64,000 bases of DNA from Terriglobia bacterium (GTDB lineage Bacteria; Acidobacteriota; Terriglobia; Bryobacterales; UBA6623), in contig VXRL01000031.1 of NCBI GenBank assembly GCA_009838515.1, positions 13,765-77,764 of the forward strand, read 5' to 3'. Within the stretch, counting starts at the first letter, position 1, and each line of letters begins with the position of its first letter. The notes under the pieces were generated by a model. It was not told where the DNA came from. It saw only the letters and a program-made list of their open reading frames with translations, and did not search any database. Positions 8,121-17,497 of the stretch are shown here, piece after piece. A program made the translations under genes and the position numbers.

Positions 8121-9815
8121 ATGAGTCAATTCGGTTCTTCGTTCAGTCGCCGCGACCTCTTGCGCATGGGCGCAGCGGCCTCGGCGCTGCCTTGGGCCTG
8201 CTCTCCCGGCAGTCAGACCAAGGGTGCCGCCAAGCGGCCCAACATCATTGTCACGATGGCGGACGACATGGGGTTCTCCGATATCGGCTGCTACGGTGGC
8301 GAGATCAACACGCCCGTGCTGGATAGCCTCGCTGCGAACGGCTTGCGCTTCCGATCGTTCTACAACTACGCCCGCTGCTGCCCCACGCGGGCCGCGCTGG
8401 TGACAGGGCTGTATCCGCATCAAGCGGGCGTCGGGCACATGATGAGCGAATTCCGCAAGGACGGCGAGCCGATTCCTTCCTACATGGGCAATCTAAACAA
8501 GAGCTGCGTCACATTCGCCGAGGTCATGAGGTCGGCGGGCTATACGACTTTGATGAGCGGCAAGTGGCACGTCACGCCAGCGGAGGGCTCGGGCGCGAAG
8601 GTCGACCGCTCAAACTGGCCTATGCAGCGCGGATTCGACAAGTTCTTCGGCACGATCCACGGCGCGGGCTCGTTTTACGACCCCGTGTCGCTCACGCGCG
8701 GCAACGATCCCGAGGACCCCGGCCCGGACTTCTACTACACGACCGCGATTGGCGAGAACGCCTCGCAGTTCATCGGCGAGGCGCTCGACGAGAGCCCGGA
8801 TTCCCCGTTCTTTCTCTACATGTCCTTCACCTCTCCTCACTGGCCCCTGCATGCCCCGGAAGAGGCCATTGCGAAGTACAAGGGGCGCTACGACATGGGG
8901 TGGGACGCCCTCCGGGAGGAGCGCCTGCAGCGCATGCGCGAGATGGGAGTGGTGGACGAGACCGCCGGCATGAGCGACCGAGATCCGTCGCAGCTGCCGT
9001 GGGATCAGGCGCCCGACAAGGAGTGGCAAGCGCGCCGCATGGAAGTCTATGCGGCGCAGGTCGAGCTGATGGACGCGCTGATCGCCACCGTCGTCGACTC
9101 GTGGCGGGCGCGCGGGGTGATGTAAAACACCCTCAGCCTCTTCTGGCCCTACACGGGTGGTTGCGCCGAAGAGGCGCGCGACACCTGGCGGGCGCTCCAC
9201 ATCCCCACCGAGACCTACGCCGGCGAGCCCGTCGCGGTCGGCAACGACCCCGCTATCATGCCGGGAGCCGAGGAGAACTACCAGAGCTACGGCATCCCGT
9301 GGGCGAATGTCTCGAACACGCCGTTTCGATACTACAAGCACTACGTCCACGAGGGTGGCATCTCCTCGCCGCTGGTCGCCCATTGGCCGGACGGGATCAC
9401 GTCGACTGGCGGCTGGACTGACCACGTGGGCCACTTGATCGACATCATGACTACCTGTGTGGACGTGGCCGGAGCCACGTATCCAGAGACGTACAACGGC
9501 CACCAGATCCAGGCGATGGAGGGGTCCTCCCTCGCACCCGTCTTCACCGGAGATTCGGCCCGGGGCCACCCCGAGGGGCTGTTCTGGGAGCACGAGGGCA
9601 ATCGCGCCGTGCGCAGCGGCAAGTGGAAGCTCGTCTCCAAGTGGTCCAAGCCCGAGGAAGGCCGCTGGGAGCTCTACGACTTGGAGCAGGATCGCAGCGA
9701 GTTAAACGATCTCGCAGCCGAGATGCCCGATCGGGCGGCCGAGCTGGCGGGCATGTGGGACGATTGGGCCGAGCGCGTCGGCGTGATCGAGTGGCGCTCG
9801 TGGGATCCCCGCTGA
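8121..9815 (+). pseudogene. Arylsulfatase with internal stop and altered metal motif
   Basis: Full-length sulfatase reading frame (565 codons) interrupted by TAA at 9123-9125; both halves stay in the same frame. The N-terminal part has a twin-arginine signal (SRRDLLRMG), IIVTMADDMGFSD and the formylglycine site at C86 (CCPTR). The C-terminal part keeps KHYVHEGGISSPLVAHW and a normal tail. At the break, where sulfatases read roughly NTLILFLSDNGG, this gene reads stop-NTLSLFWPYTGG, so the metal-binding Asp-Asn is gone too. ATG 8121 is favoured over ATGs at 8109 and 8112 because TATGAT (8108-8113) lies 7 nt before it. Either a true pseudogene or a local sequence error over about 30 nt. Confidence 0.8.
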
Positions 9816-9873
9816 GGCCTGCTGCCGTTCGCTAGCCGCTGCCCCCACGCAACTAGCAGGTCTCGGTCCGGCT

Positions 9874-10491
9874 ATGTACTGCATCGGCATCGCTGGCCGC
9901 TCCGGGTCGGGAAAGACCCGCGTGGCGGCCGAACTGGCGCGCATGTGGCCGCAGGCGCGTGTGCTGGGCACCGATGCCTACTACCGCGATCTGTCCCAAC
10001 TGAGTGTGGCTGAGCGCGGAGCGGTGAATTTCGATGCCCCCGCAGCCTTGGACTGGGAGCTTCTGGTCGCCGATCTCACGCGGCTACGTTCCGGCGCTTC
10101 GGCGAGAGTCCCGCGCTACGACTTCGCGACCCATACGAGGATGCCGGAGCCTGCCTTGCTCGCCCCCAGCGATGTGTTGATCTTGGAGGGGCTGTTTGCC
10201 CTGTTTGATCGCCGTGTCCGCGGGATGCTGGATCTGGCGGTGTTCATTGATGCGGCCGAAGAGGAGTGCCTGAGCCGCAGGATCGAGCGCGACATTGCAT
10301 GCCGGGGTCGGACTGAAGCGTTTTCACGGGCGCAGTGGAAACGCCATTCGGCTCCGATGTATGAACTCCACGTGGCTCCGACCAGGGCCTACGCTGAGCT
10401 GTTCTTGGACGGGACCGCGGCGCCGGTCGGTTCGGCGCGTTCCATCGCGGAGGCACTAGCGTGCATTGCGACCGCCTCTGGAGAGCGCTAG
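9874..10491 (+). CDS. Uridine kinase-like P-loop kinase
   Basis: Cytoplasmic kinase of 205 aa related to uridine kinase and phosphoribulokinase. The Walker A loop GRSGSGKT is at residues 8-15. LGTDAYYRDLSQL carries the Asp-Tyr pair typical of the uridine kinase substrate site, followed by NFDAPAALDW as in Udk proteins. VPRYDFATHTRM and DVLILEGLFALFD match the second substrate segment and Walker B region. RRIERDIACRGR is the lid. The ABC-F gene follows 14 nt later. Uridine kinase is the best name, but relatives with other small-molecule substrates exist. Confidence 0.82.
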   Translation: MYCIGIAGRSGSGKTRVAAELARMWPQARVLGTDAYYRDLSQLSVAERGAVNFDAPAALDWELLVADLTRLRSGASARVPRYDFATHTRMPEPALLAPSDVLILEGLFALFDRRVRGMLDLAVFIDAAEEECLSRRIERDIACRGRTEAFSRAQWKRHSAPMYELHVAPTRAYAELFLDGTAAPVGSARSIAEALACIATASGER

Positions 10492-10492
10492 C

Positions 10493-10498
10493 TAAACT
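10493..10498 (+). promoter_or_regulatory. -10-like hexamer TAAACT
   Basis: TAAACT ends 7 nt before the GTG at 10506 and begins just after the uridine-kinase stop. There is no Shine-Dalgarno sequence, so the ABC-F gene may have its own leaderless transcript. Confidence 0.4.
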
Positions 10499-10505
10499 CG
10501 AACTA

Positions 10506-12437
10506 GTGATCCGGCTTGCGGGAGCCCGTATGCGCTACGGCGACCACGTCTTGTTCGACGAACTGGACTGGTTGGTCGCGCCGGGGGATCGGATCGGTGT
10601 CGTCGGCGGCAACGGCACCGGCAAGTCGACGTTGCTCAAGATCATTCACGGCAGCGAGCAGCTCGATCGCGGAGAGATTGAGCGACAGAAGAATATCCAG
10701 GCTGGATATCTTCCCCAAGATGGGCTGACGTTTTCGGGCCGCACCGTCTTCGAAGAGTGCCTGAGCGTCTTCGACGAGGCGATCTCGTTGGAAGCTGAGA
10801 TGGAGGACCTGACCCGCAGGATGGGAGAAGTCGATCCGTCGACGCCGGAATTCCAGGCAGTGATGGACCGCTACGAGTGGTGCACTGACCGCTATCAGGC
10901 CCTGGACGGGTACAGCAAGGAAGCCCAGGTGGGCACCGTGCTTGGGGGTCTCGCCTTCGCCCGCAGTGACTGGGACCGCCCCTGCGAGGAGTTTTCCGGT
11001 GGCTGGCAGATGCGTGTCGCGCTAGCCAAGCTTCTGCTCTTGAAGCCCAACGTGCTGTTGCTGGACGAGCCTACAAACCATCTCGATCTGGAGGCGCGAA
11101 ACTGGCTCGAGGACTATCTGTCGAACTACCCCTACGCCTTCCTGCTGATCTCGCACGACCGCTTCTTCTTGGACGCCACGATCCGGAAGGTCGTCCACCT
11201 TTGGAACCGCAAGGCTCATTTCTATACCGGCAACTACACGAAGTTCGAGAAGCTGCGCGACGAGCGCATCGCGCAAGTCCGGGCCGCCTACCGCAACCAG
11301 CGGGCCCGGATCGAGCAGGTCGAGGCCTTCATCAATCGCTTCCGCTATCAGGCGACCAAGGCCAAGCAGGTGCAGAGCCGCATCAAGGAGCTCGAGAAGC
11401 TGGAACGCATCGAGGTCCCGCCGGAGGAGAAGACGATCCACTTTCGCTTCCCCCAGCCGCAGCCCTCCGGACGGGTTGTGGTGGAATTGGACTCAGTGGC
11501 CAAGAGCTACGGTGACACGCATGTCTTTGACAATGTCTCGCTGCGGATCGAGCGCGGGGACCGCATCGCGCTAATCGGTGCCAACGGGGCGGGGAAATCT
11601 ACCCTGATCCGCATTCTGGCAGGCATCGAACCCCTCACGGCGGGCACGCGGAAGGAGGGCCATCGAGTCGGGATCGACTACTTTGCGCAGGACCAGTACA
11701 AGGAGCTCGATCCCGATGCCGTCCTGCTCAACGACCTCGTGGCCCACGCGCCCCTGATGGGCGAATCGGAAATGCGCGGGCTGCTCGGCTGCTTCCTGTT
11801 CAGCGGCGACGACGCCTTCAAGCGGATCGGGGTGCTCTCAGGCGGCGAGCGCAACCGCTACGCCTTGGCGCGCCTACTCTTGCAGCCGAGCAACCTGCTG
11901 TTGTTGGACGAGCCGACCAATCACCTGGACATACGCGCGAAGGACGTGTTGCTGCCGGCGCTGCTGGAATTTGAGGGCACCATGATATTCGTCTCGCACG
12001 ACCGCTATTTCATCGACCGGCTAGCCAACAAGGTAATCCACATCGAGGACGGAGACGTCGAAGTATATCCGGGTGGCTACGAGGAGTTCCTCTGGTCGCG
12101 CCAGCGACGCGCCCAAGACGAGCCAGATCAACCGGCGCGAGTCTTGGAGAGCGAGGCGGTGCAGCCGGCGCAAAGCGCTCGGCGGGACGCGAGGAAGCGG
12201 CGCATGAACCCTTACCGAGTGGAGAAGATCCGAGTGCGGATCAGCGCGATCGAGGACGAGTTGGAAGGCTTGGAAGAGGCCTGCGACAAGCTGCAGACCG
12301 AGCTGGCTACGGCCGGTTCCGACGACATCTTGCGACAGCGCGTCCTCCACGAGCTGGAGGCCAGCCAGCAACAGATGCAGCGCCATGAAGACGAGTGGAC
12401 CGAGCTTTCCGAGCAACTCGCGGCCGAAGCGGGCTAG
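10506..12437 (+). CDS. ABC-F family ATPase (ribosome-associated)
   Basis: Soluble protein of 643 aa with two ABC ATPase domains and no membrane domain. ABC-F proteins act on the ribosome E site in translation quality control or antibiotic protection. Domain 1: Walker A GGNGTGKST at about 34-42, signature EFSGGWQMRVALAKLLL, Walker B LLLDEPTNHLD. The interdomain linker is basic and helical (FINRFRYQATKAKQVQSR). Domain 2: GANGAGKST, LSGGERNRYALARLLL, LLLLDEPTNHLD. The C-terminal 90 residues are predicted coiled coil (EDELEGLEEACDKLQTEL). Start GTG 10506 gives MIRLAGARMRYGDHVLF, the normal opening; the longer frame to 10461 lies within the preceding gene. Confidence 0.93.
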   Translation: MIRLAGARMRYGDHVLFDELDWLVAPGDRIGVVGGNGTGKSTLLKIIHGSEQLDRGEIERQKNIQAGYLPQDGLTFSGRTVFEECLSVFDEAISLEAEMEDLTRRMGEVDPSTPEFQAVMDRYEWCTDRYQALDGYSKEAQVGTVLGGLAFARSDWDRPCEEFSGGWQMRVALAKLLLLKPNVLLLDEPTNHLDLEARNWLEDYLSNYPYAFLLISHDRFFLDATIRKVVHLWNRKAHFYTGNYTKFEKLRDERIAQVRAAYRNQRARIEQVEAFINRFRYQATKAKQVQSRIKELEKLERIEVPPEEKTIHFRFPQPQPSGRVVVELDSVAKSYGDTHVFDNVSLRIERGDRIALIGANGAGKSTLIRILAGIEPLTAGTRKEGHRVGIDYFAQDQYKELDPDAVLLNDLVAHAPLMGESEMRGLLGCFLFSGDDAFKRIGVLSGGERNRYALARLLLQPSNLLLLDEPTNHLDIRAKDVLLPALLEFEGTMIFVSHDRYFIDRLANKVIHIEDGDVEVYPGGYEEFLWSRQRRAQDEPDQPARVLESEAVQPAQSARRDARKRRMNPYRVEKIRVRISAIEDELEGLEEACDKLQTELATAGSDDILRQRVLHELEASQQQMQRHEDEWTELSEQLAAEAG

Positions 12438-12467
12438 GCCCGCTGCCGGATGAGCTAAGATTGTGCC

Positions 12468-13145
12468 GTGCCTGGCGTGCTGATGCGTGCCGCCGCCGCG
12501 GCGGCGCTGCTGGTCTGCGGCCTGTCCGCGGCGAAGCTTCCGGAGTGGTACACGCGCGAGCTCCCCGATGCCGAATTCCAGGCCCGGTTGGTCAGGGACG
12601 CCGCGGAGATCGAGCGCGTCGCGGGCGATAGCTTCGACGGAGACGTGATTCTGATCGAGGTGCGCGTGCGGCCGCTGTACGGTTCCAAGATTTCTCTGCG
12701 GCGCGACGATTTCCTGATGCGCGCGCGCAACAACAACGAAACGTCCCCGGCACAGACCCCGGACCGCATCGCTGGCAGCGCTGTCCTCGATCTGAGTGCC
12801 AAGACGAAGAGTTCCGCCCCGGATCTGTTCGCCGACGATACCGGCCCGATCTGGGGCGGTGCGCCCGGCACGGGGTCGCGGCCCCGGCGCTTGGGCGGCC
12901 CGCCGGATCACATCGGCAGCAGCACAGCGTCCCAGGAGCTGATCACGGCCAAGCAGCGGTCTGCGGCAGAGAGTTCCGGGGCCGCGCGCCTGCAGTTGCT
13001 CGAGCTGCCACTCGCACTCGAGGACGACCCCGGCGCGGGCTACCTTTATTTCGAGATGTCAGCCAAGACCAAGCGTAAGCACTTGGAATTGAGTTACGAT
13101 GGAAACTTGGGGGAGTTCCTAATCGAATTCAAGAAGCCTGAGTGA
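12468..13145 (+). CDS. Exported protein of unknown function
   Basis: Protein of 225 aa with a signal peptide (MRAAAAAALLVCGLSA then AKLPEW). I do not recognise a named domain. The mature part has a beta-rich segment (DVILIEVRVRPLYGSKISLRRDDFLMRARNN written in pieces: DVILIEVRVRPLYG, then ISLRRDDFLMR), a Gly/Pro-rich middle (GPIWGGAPGTGSRPRR) and a second beta-rich end (GAGYLYFEMS, HLELSYDGNLGEFLIEF). TAAGAT at 12456-12461 is 6 nt before the GTG at 12468, favouring that start; ATG 12483 is the alternative. It lies just upstream of bamA, so an envelope role is plausible but unproven. Confidence 0.7.
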   Translation: MPGVLMRAAAAAALLVCGLSAAKLPEWYTRELPDAEFQARLVRDAAEIERVAGDSFDGDVILIEVRVRPLYGSKISLRRDDFLMRARNNNETSPAQTPDRIAGSAVLDLSAKTKSSAPDLFADDTGPIWGGAPGTGSRPRRLGGPPDHIGSSTASQELITAKQRSAAESSGAARLQLLELPLALEDDPGAGYLYFEMSAKTKRKHLELSYDGNLGEFLIEFKKPE

Positions 13146-13342
13146 ATTCTCGAACTCTCTGACGCGCCGCAACTGTCTGTTCTGTCGGACGAGGCATGGG
13201 GTCGGCCGGTTTGGCCGCCCGTTTCCAATCCGTAGCTCGAAGCACTAGTGCTGAAACAGCCACATGGGAGCATGCGTACTTCGTTCCTGAGACCGGTAGC
13301 CTGCCTAGCGCGCCGCCGTCGATTTGCCGCCTAAACCTGTCT

Positions 13343-16336
13343 ATGCGCCCAATCGGTCTGACACTGCTCTCCGCATTGCTAGCCCTGTCCCTGGCGGCCC
13401 CGTTGGCAGCCCAGGACGAAGCCTCTGCTGAGCTCCCGGATCTGGCGCCCGGGCCCGCCGCTCCGGCGGATGCGCGCGAATCCCGCACAGGCGCGTCTCC
13501 GGCGCCGTACCTGCTAGCCCAGGCCGCGCAGCAGGCGCCGTCTCCGTTCGAGGACATCCCTCTGGAGCAGCCCGACGCGCCCTCGCCGTTTCAGGACGTG
13601 GAGGAGGCGCAGCAAGAGGAGCGCAGGCCCGACGAGGAGATCGTCGAGGCAGTCGAGTTCCGCGGCACCCGCCGCATTCCGCGCGACAACTTGGCCGCTC
13701 GGATCTTCACCAAGCGCGGCGACCTGTTCGATTCGCAGACCTTGCGGCGCGACTTCATGGTGCTGTGGAACACCGGCTACTTCGACGACCTGCGGCTGGA
13801 GATCGATGACGGCGAGCAGGGCAAGATCGTGCGCTTCGTCGTCACCGAGCGGCGCGTGGTCCGCACGATTCGCTATGAAGGCAACAAGTCGGCCACCCTG
13901 TCCGACATCCTTGAGCGCTTCAAGGAGCGCAATGTCGGCCTGACGGTCGAGTCTCGATACGATCCCACGACGGTCAACCGCGCCACCTTCGTGCTGCGCG
14001 AGCTGCTCGGCGAGCGCGGCCGTCAGTATGCCGAGATCAACCCGGAGGTGCGCCAGATCCCGCCCGCCTCGGTGGAAATCGTCTTCAACATCGACGAAGG
14101 CCCGAAGGTCAAGGTCGGTGACGTGCGCTTCGACGGCCTCGAGGTGATGAGCCCCAAGAACGCCCGGCGCGCGATGAAGAACACCAAGCCGCTCGGCATC
14201 CCGCGCAGCTTCGTGCTGGAGAACCTTTTCAAGCGCACGTTTGACATCCGCAAGCTGGAAGAGGACAAGGAGCGCCTGCGGAACGCTTACCAGAAGCGCG
14301 GCTACTTCAAGGCGAGTGTCCTCAAGCACGACCTCGACATCCAAGACGCGCCGGCGCGCGGGACGTTCCTGTTGCCGTGGTCCATGATCTTCAGCAAGCC
14401 CAAGAAGGTTGCCGATATCGACCTGCTGGTGGAAGAAGGCCCGCGCTACGCGCGCGGCAAGCTCAGCTTCACCGACGTGGAACTGTTTCGCGTGCCGGAC
14501 CAGGTGCTTGGGCCGGTCTTCGCGATGCAGGAAGGAGCCATGTTCGACATCGAGAAGCTGCGCAAGGGCATGGAGAACCTCAAGAAGCTCTACGGCGAGT
14601 TCGGCTACATCGACTTCGTGGCCGAGCCGAGCTTCGAGTTCCGCGAGGACGAGGATCCGCCGCTGATCGATCTCAACTTGGCCGTGGACGAAGGCAAGCA
14701 GTTCTTCGTGCGCCGCATTGAGTTCGAGGGCAACAACACCACCCGCGACAAGGTCATCCGCCGCGAGTTGCTCATCGACGAGGGCGACATGTTCAACACG
14801 CGCCTGTGGGACGTGAGCATGCTGCGACTGAACCAACTCGGCTACTTCGACCCGATCAAGACCGAGGGGCCCGAGCTCGACACGGTCGTCGCGCGCAACA
14901 CCCGCGACGGATCGGTCGATTTGACGCTCAAGGTCAAGGAGCGGGGCCGCAACATGATCAACCTCAACGGCGGCGTGTCGGGTTTTGCGGGCAGCTTCAT
15001 CGGTTTCGGCTACTCGACCAACAACTTCCTCGGCTTGGGCGAGACGCTCTCGTTCGACGCGCAGCTGGGCAGCCGCGAGCGTGTCCTGCAGTTTGGCTAC
15101 ACCGAGCCTTACCTCTTCGACAAGCCGATCCAGGCGGGATTCACCGTCTTTTCGAGCCGCTTCAGCTTCAACCAGGCCCGCGAGGCCTCCATCTTCGCCG
15201 GCGCCAACCTGATCCCGCTGTTCGACCAGCTCGGCAAGGAGAACATTCTCGACTACCGGCAGAATTCGTCCGGATTTACCACCTTCCTCAGCTATCCGCT
15301 GCGCCGCAGCTTCGCCCGGCTCAGCCTGACGTACAGTTTCCGCCGGTCGAACGTGGTGACCTTTTCGCAGTCGGCCTCGAACCTGTTCACCTACCTCAAT
15401 TTCGAGGGCGTGTCCGGCCCCAACTCGCTCGAGGGCATCACTACCAGCCAGATCACGCCGGGCTATTTCTACAACACCGTCGATCACCCGATCACGCCGT
15501 CCAAGGGCAAGAGTCTGTACGCCAGCTTCGCGATCGCGGGCTTCGGCGGCAACGCCCGGTTCGTCCAGCCGACCGTGGAAGCGAAGTACTTCCGGCCGCA
15601 CGGCGGCCGCCGCACCATCGCGATGCGCGGGCTGATTTCCTTCCTCAGCGGCTACGGCGGGCGCGTCCCGCCGCCGTTCAACCGCTCGTTCATGGGGGGC
15701 GAGAACGACGTGCGCGGCTTCCAGATCTGGTCGATCAGCCCGATGGTCTGGATTCCGGACTTCACCGCCGTGCCGGTGTACAACGACAATGGCGTGGAGC
15801 GGACGCAGGTGCAGATCGTCAACGGCGTGGAGGAGCGCGTCCCGCTGAGCACCGAAGTGCCGGTCTACCGCTTGAACTTCCCCGGCGGCGACACGCGCTT
15901 CGTCTACAACTTCGAGTACCGCATCAAGCTGTTCGGCCCGGTCGTGCTGGCCCCGTTCTGGGACCTCGGCTTCAACAAGATCCTGCGCAAGAACCAGGTT
16001 CGGCTCAACTCCGGGCGCGCCCTGGAGCTGAACAAGAAGTTCCCCCAGGCCGGATTCCAAGAGCAGATCGGGATCATCGGCCCGACCCAGAAGATGCGCA
16101 GCTCGACCGGCATCGAATTGCAGGTCATGATGCCCGTGGTAAATGCCCCCTTCCGCTTCTATTGGGCCTACAACCCGATGCGGGTGCAGGAGTATCTCAA
16201 GCCTCCGATCGTCGCGGACCGTTCGCTGTTCCCGAACTACCAGTCGTTCATCGAGGCGGTGCGGCCGGTCGGGACGTGGTTGCCGTTCTTCGAGCGGCGC
16301 TCGATGTTCCGATTCACAATCAGCCGAACCTTCTGA
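13343..16336 (+). CDS. bamA: Outer membrane protein assembly factor BamA
   Basis: Core of the outer-membrane beta-barrel insertion machine, 997 aa, longer than E. coli BamA (about 810). A signal peptide (LTLLSALLALSLAAPLAAQ) precedes an acidic, Pro-rich extension of about 85 residues with a repeated PSPFxD motif. Five POTRA repeats follow, recognisable by VEAVEFRGTRRIPRDNL, VVRTIRYEGNKSATLSD, VKVGDVRFDGLEVMSP and FFVRRIEFEGNNTTRDKVI. The barrel starts near NLNGGVSGFAGSFIGFGYS and ends in Phe (FRFTISRTF), the expected beta-signal. ATG 13343 gives the signal peptide; the frame is open to 13196 without family resemblance. The chaperone gene skp follows 90 nt later, a conserved pairing. Confidence 0.95.
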   Translation: MRPIGLTLLSALLALSLAAPLAAQDEASAELPDLAPGPAAPADARESRTGASPAPYLLAQAAQQAPSPFEDIPLEQPDAPSPFQDVEEAQQEERRPDEEIVEAVEFRGTRRIPRDNLAARIFTKRGDLFDSQTLRRDFMVLWNTGYFDDLRLEIDDGEQGKIVRFVVTERRVVRTIRYEGNKSATLSDILERFKERNVGLTVESRYDPTTVNRATFVLRELLGERGRQYAEINPEVRQIPPASVEIVFNIDEGPKVKVGDVRFDGLEVMSPKNARRAMKNTKPLGIPRSFVLENLFKRTFDIRKLEEDKERLRNAYQKRGYFKASVLKHDLDIQDAPARGTFLLPWSMIFSKPKKVADIDLLVEEGPRYARGKLSFTDVELFRVPDQVLGPVFAMQEGAMFDIEKLRKGMENLKKLYGEFGYIDFVAEPSFEFREDEDPPLIDLNLAVDEGKQFFVRRIEFEGNNTTRDKVIRRELLIDEGDMFNTRLWDVSMLRLNQLGYFDPIKTEGPELDTVVARNTRDGSVDLTLKVKERGRNMINLNGGVSGFAGSFIGFGYSTNNFLGLGETLSFDAQLGSRERVLQFGYTEPYLFDKPIQAGFTVFSSRFSFNQAREASIFAGANLIPLFDQLGKENILDYRQNSSGFTTFLSYPLRRSFARLSLTYSFRRSNVVTFSQSASNLFTYLNFEGVSGPNSLEGITTSQITPGYFYNTVDHPITPSKGKSLYASFAIAGFGGNARFVQPTVEAKYFRPHGGRRTIAMRGLISFLSGYGGRVPPPFNRSFMGGENDVRGFQIWSISPMVWIPDFTAVPVYNDNGVERTQVQIVNGVEERVPLSTEVPVYRLNFPGGDTRFVYNFEYRIKLFGPVVLAPFWDLGFNKILRKNQVRLNSGRALELNKKFPQAGFQEQIGIIGPTQKMRSSTGIELQVMMPVVNAPFRFYWAYNPMRVQEYLKPPIVADRSLFPNYQSFIEAVRPVGTWLPFFERRSMFRFTISRTF

Positions 16337-16426
16337 GCCGGGCGGCCGGCGCGCCCGCGTCGGCCGAGCCGCTGAAGCGCCGATTCGTGCTACGCTGGAG
16401 ATGAGCCCAGCGAAACCGGAACTGTC

Positions 16427-17017
16427 ATGGGAGACACAGCAAAGATGCTAGAGACGTGGCGGAAGTCCCCGAGCGGCCTGCGGGCCGCCGTGTGCCTGAT
16501 CGGCGGTCTGGCCGTGCTTGCCGGCACGGCCGCTGCGCAGACGTCGATGGCGCTGTTGAACGTGCAGGAGGCCATCCAGAGAACTGCCGAGGGCCAGCAG
16601 CTCATCAAGCAGCTCGAGACCAAGTACGAGCCCACGCGCCTGCGGCTTGAGTCGAAGAACGCCGACTTGGCCAAGAAGCGCGACCAGTTGCAGAAGGGCG
16701 CCAACACCATGAGCGACGAGGCCCGCCGCACGCTGGCAAGGGAGATCCAGAAGGCTGAAACCGATCTCCAGCGCGAGGCCGAGGATGCCCGCGGCGAGTT
16801 TGGCCGCGAGCAGAACGAGCTGTTCAACTCAGTCGGCCAGAAGATGATGGCGGTCATCGACAAGTACTCGAAGGAAAACGGCTACCAGATCGTGATGGAC
16901 ATCTCGAATCCGCAGAGCCCGATTCTGTACGCCGTCAACGAGGTCAACATCACGGCCGCGATCATCACCGCGTACGATGCGGCGCATCCGGTCAGCGGCG
17001 CGGCACCCGCTGAGTAA
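16427..17017 (+). CDS. skp: OmpH/Skp family periplasmic chaperone
   Basis: Periplasmic chaperone of 196 aa that holds unfolded outer-membrane proteins for BamA. It has a signal peptide (LRAAVCLIGGLAVLAGTAAAQ), then MALLNVQEAIQRTAEGQQ, the conserved first strand and helix of the family, and a long charged coiled-coil from about residue 55 to 130 (the tentacles). It ends with the body strand NGYQIVMDIS and ILYAVNEVNIT. ATG 16427 has GGAA about 7 nt upstream; ATG 16445 in frame is an alternative giving a shorter n-region. Its position directly behind bamA supports the assignment. Confidence 0.9.
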   Translation: MGDTAKMLETWRKSPSGLRAAVCLIGGLAVLAGTAAAQTSMALLNVQEAIQRTAEGQQLIKQLETKYEPTRLRLESKNADLAKKRDQLQKGANTMSDEARRTLAREIQKAETDLQREAEDARGEFGREQNELFNSVGQKMMAVIDKYSKENGYQIVMDISNPQSPILYAVNEVNITAAIITAYDAAHPVSGAAPAE

Positions 17018-17056
17018 CGAAGCGTCCAGACCGCGCGGCAAGTTGGAAGAAGGCAC

Positions 17057-17082
17057 GACGCACCGCCTTGGCGGCGTGCGTC
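17057..17082 (+). terminator. Hairpin downstream of skp
   Basis: Arms GACGCAC (17057-17063) and GTGCGTC (17076-17082) pair, and CCGCC/GGCGG pair inside with a 2-nt bulge. It lies 40 nt after the skp stop and just before the next small gene. No T-tract follows, so this is a candidate terminator or RNA-stabilising stem. Confidence 0.45.
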
Positions 17083-17095
17083 ACACCCGAGAATC

Positions 17096-17386
17096 ATGCG
17101 AGACCAAACTGTTCGTCGGCCGGCGAGGTACGGCAAGGGCCCCCGTTCCAGGGCGGGTTCCAACGGTCGCGGCCAGAACGGGGCGCGCGGGCGCTCCGAT
17201 GGCGGCCGCCGCAACGCTAACGGGAATAGGCTGTCCAAGAACGGCGGCAACCGCGGCGAAACGGCCTTGTGCATCAAGTGCGGGCATCCGGCCACCGACG
17301 GCAAGCTCTGCGCCTTTCACCGGATGCTGCTGAACACGTTCCGCAAGGAAGTGCCGGAGCAGGATCCCCGCCGCCTCCACTTCTAG
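17096..17386 (+). CDS. Small basic protein with a C-x2-C...C-x2-H zinc-ribbon-like motif
   Basis: Protein of 96 aa. The first half is very rich in Arg, Gly, Asn and Ser (for example RGQNGARGRSDGGRRNANGN) and probably disordered. The second half has CIKCGHPATDGKLCAFH, a plausible single zinc knuckle, then a basic helix (RMLLNTFRKEVP). This layout suggests a nucleic-acid-binding or ribosome-associated small protein, but I do not recognise a named family. A reverse-strand open frame of similar length covers the same bases; the forward reading is preferred because of the ordered cysteine motif. Confidence 0.55.
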   Translation: MRDQTVRRPARYGKGPRSRAGSNGRGQNGARGRSDGGRRNANGNRLSKNGGNRGETALCIKCGHPATDGKLCAFHRMLLNTFRKEVPEQDPRRLHF

Positions 17387-17497
17387 CGTCGGCGCGCCAG
17401 GGCGAGGCCCGGGCTTCGCGCCACGCCTCCCGGCTCTGGTCAGGCGAGCAGATCGCCAGCCTGCATGCTCTTCCCTTGGCTGCGAGAATGAGGAAAC

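Noticed and set aside
9123..9125. Second recoding event at the sulfatase stop
   Set aside because: The codon is TAA, not TGA, and the adjacent metal motif is also lost, so selenocysteine or other recoding does not fit.
13514..16060. 848-codon reverse open frame antisense to bamA
   Set aside because: It mirrors bamA codon by codon, lacks domain motifs and a ribosome site; long antisense frames are expected in GC-rich genes.
14806..16404. 532-codon forward frame inside bamA
   Set aside because: Shifted-frame shadow rich in Arg/Ala/Pro, without motifs; bamA itself is intact across this span.
17081..17380. 99-codon reverse frame over the small zinc-ribbon gene
   Set aside because: No motif or start signal; the forward frame has an ordered C-x2-C...C-x2-H array.
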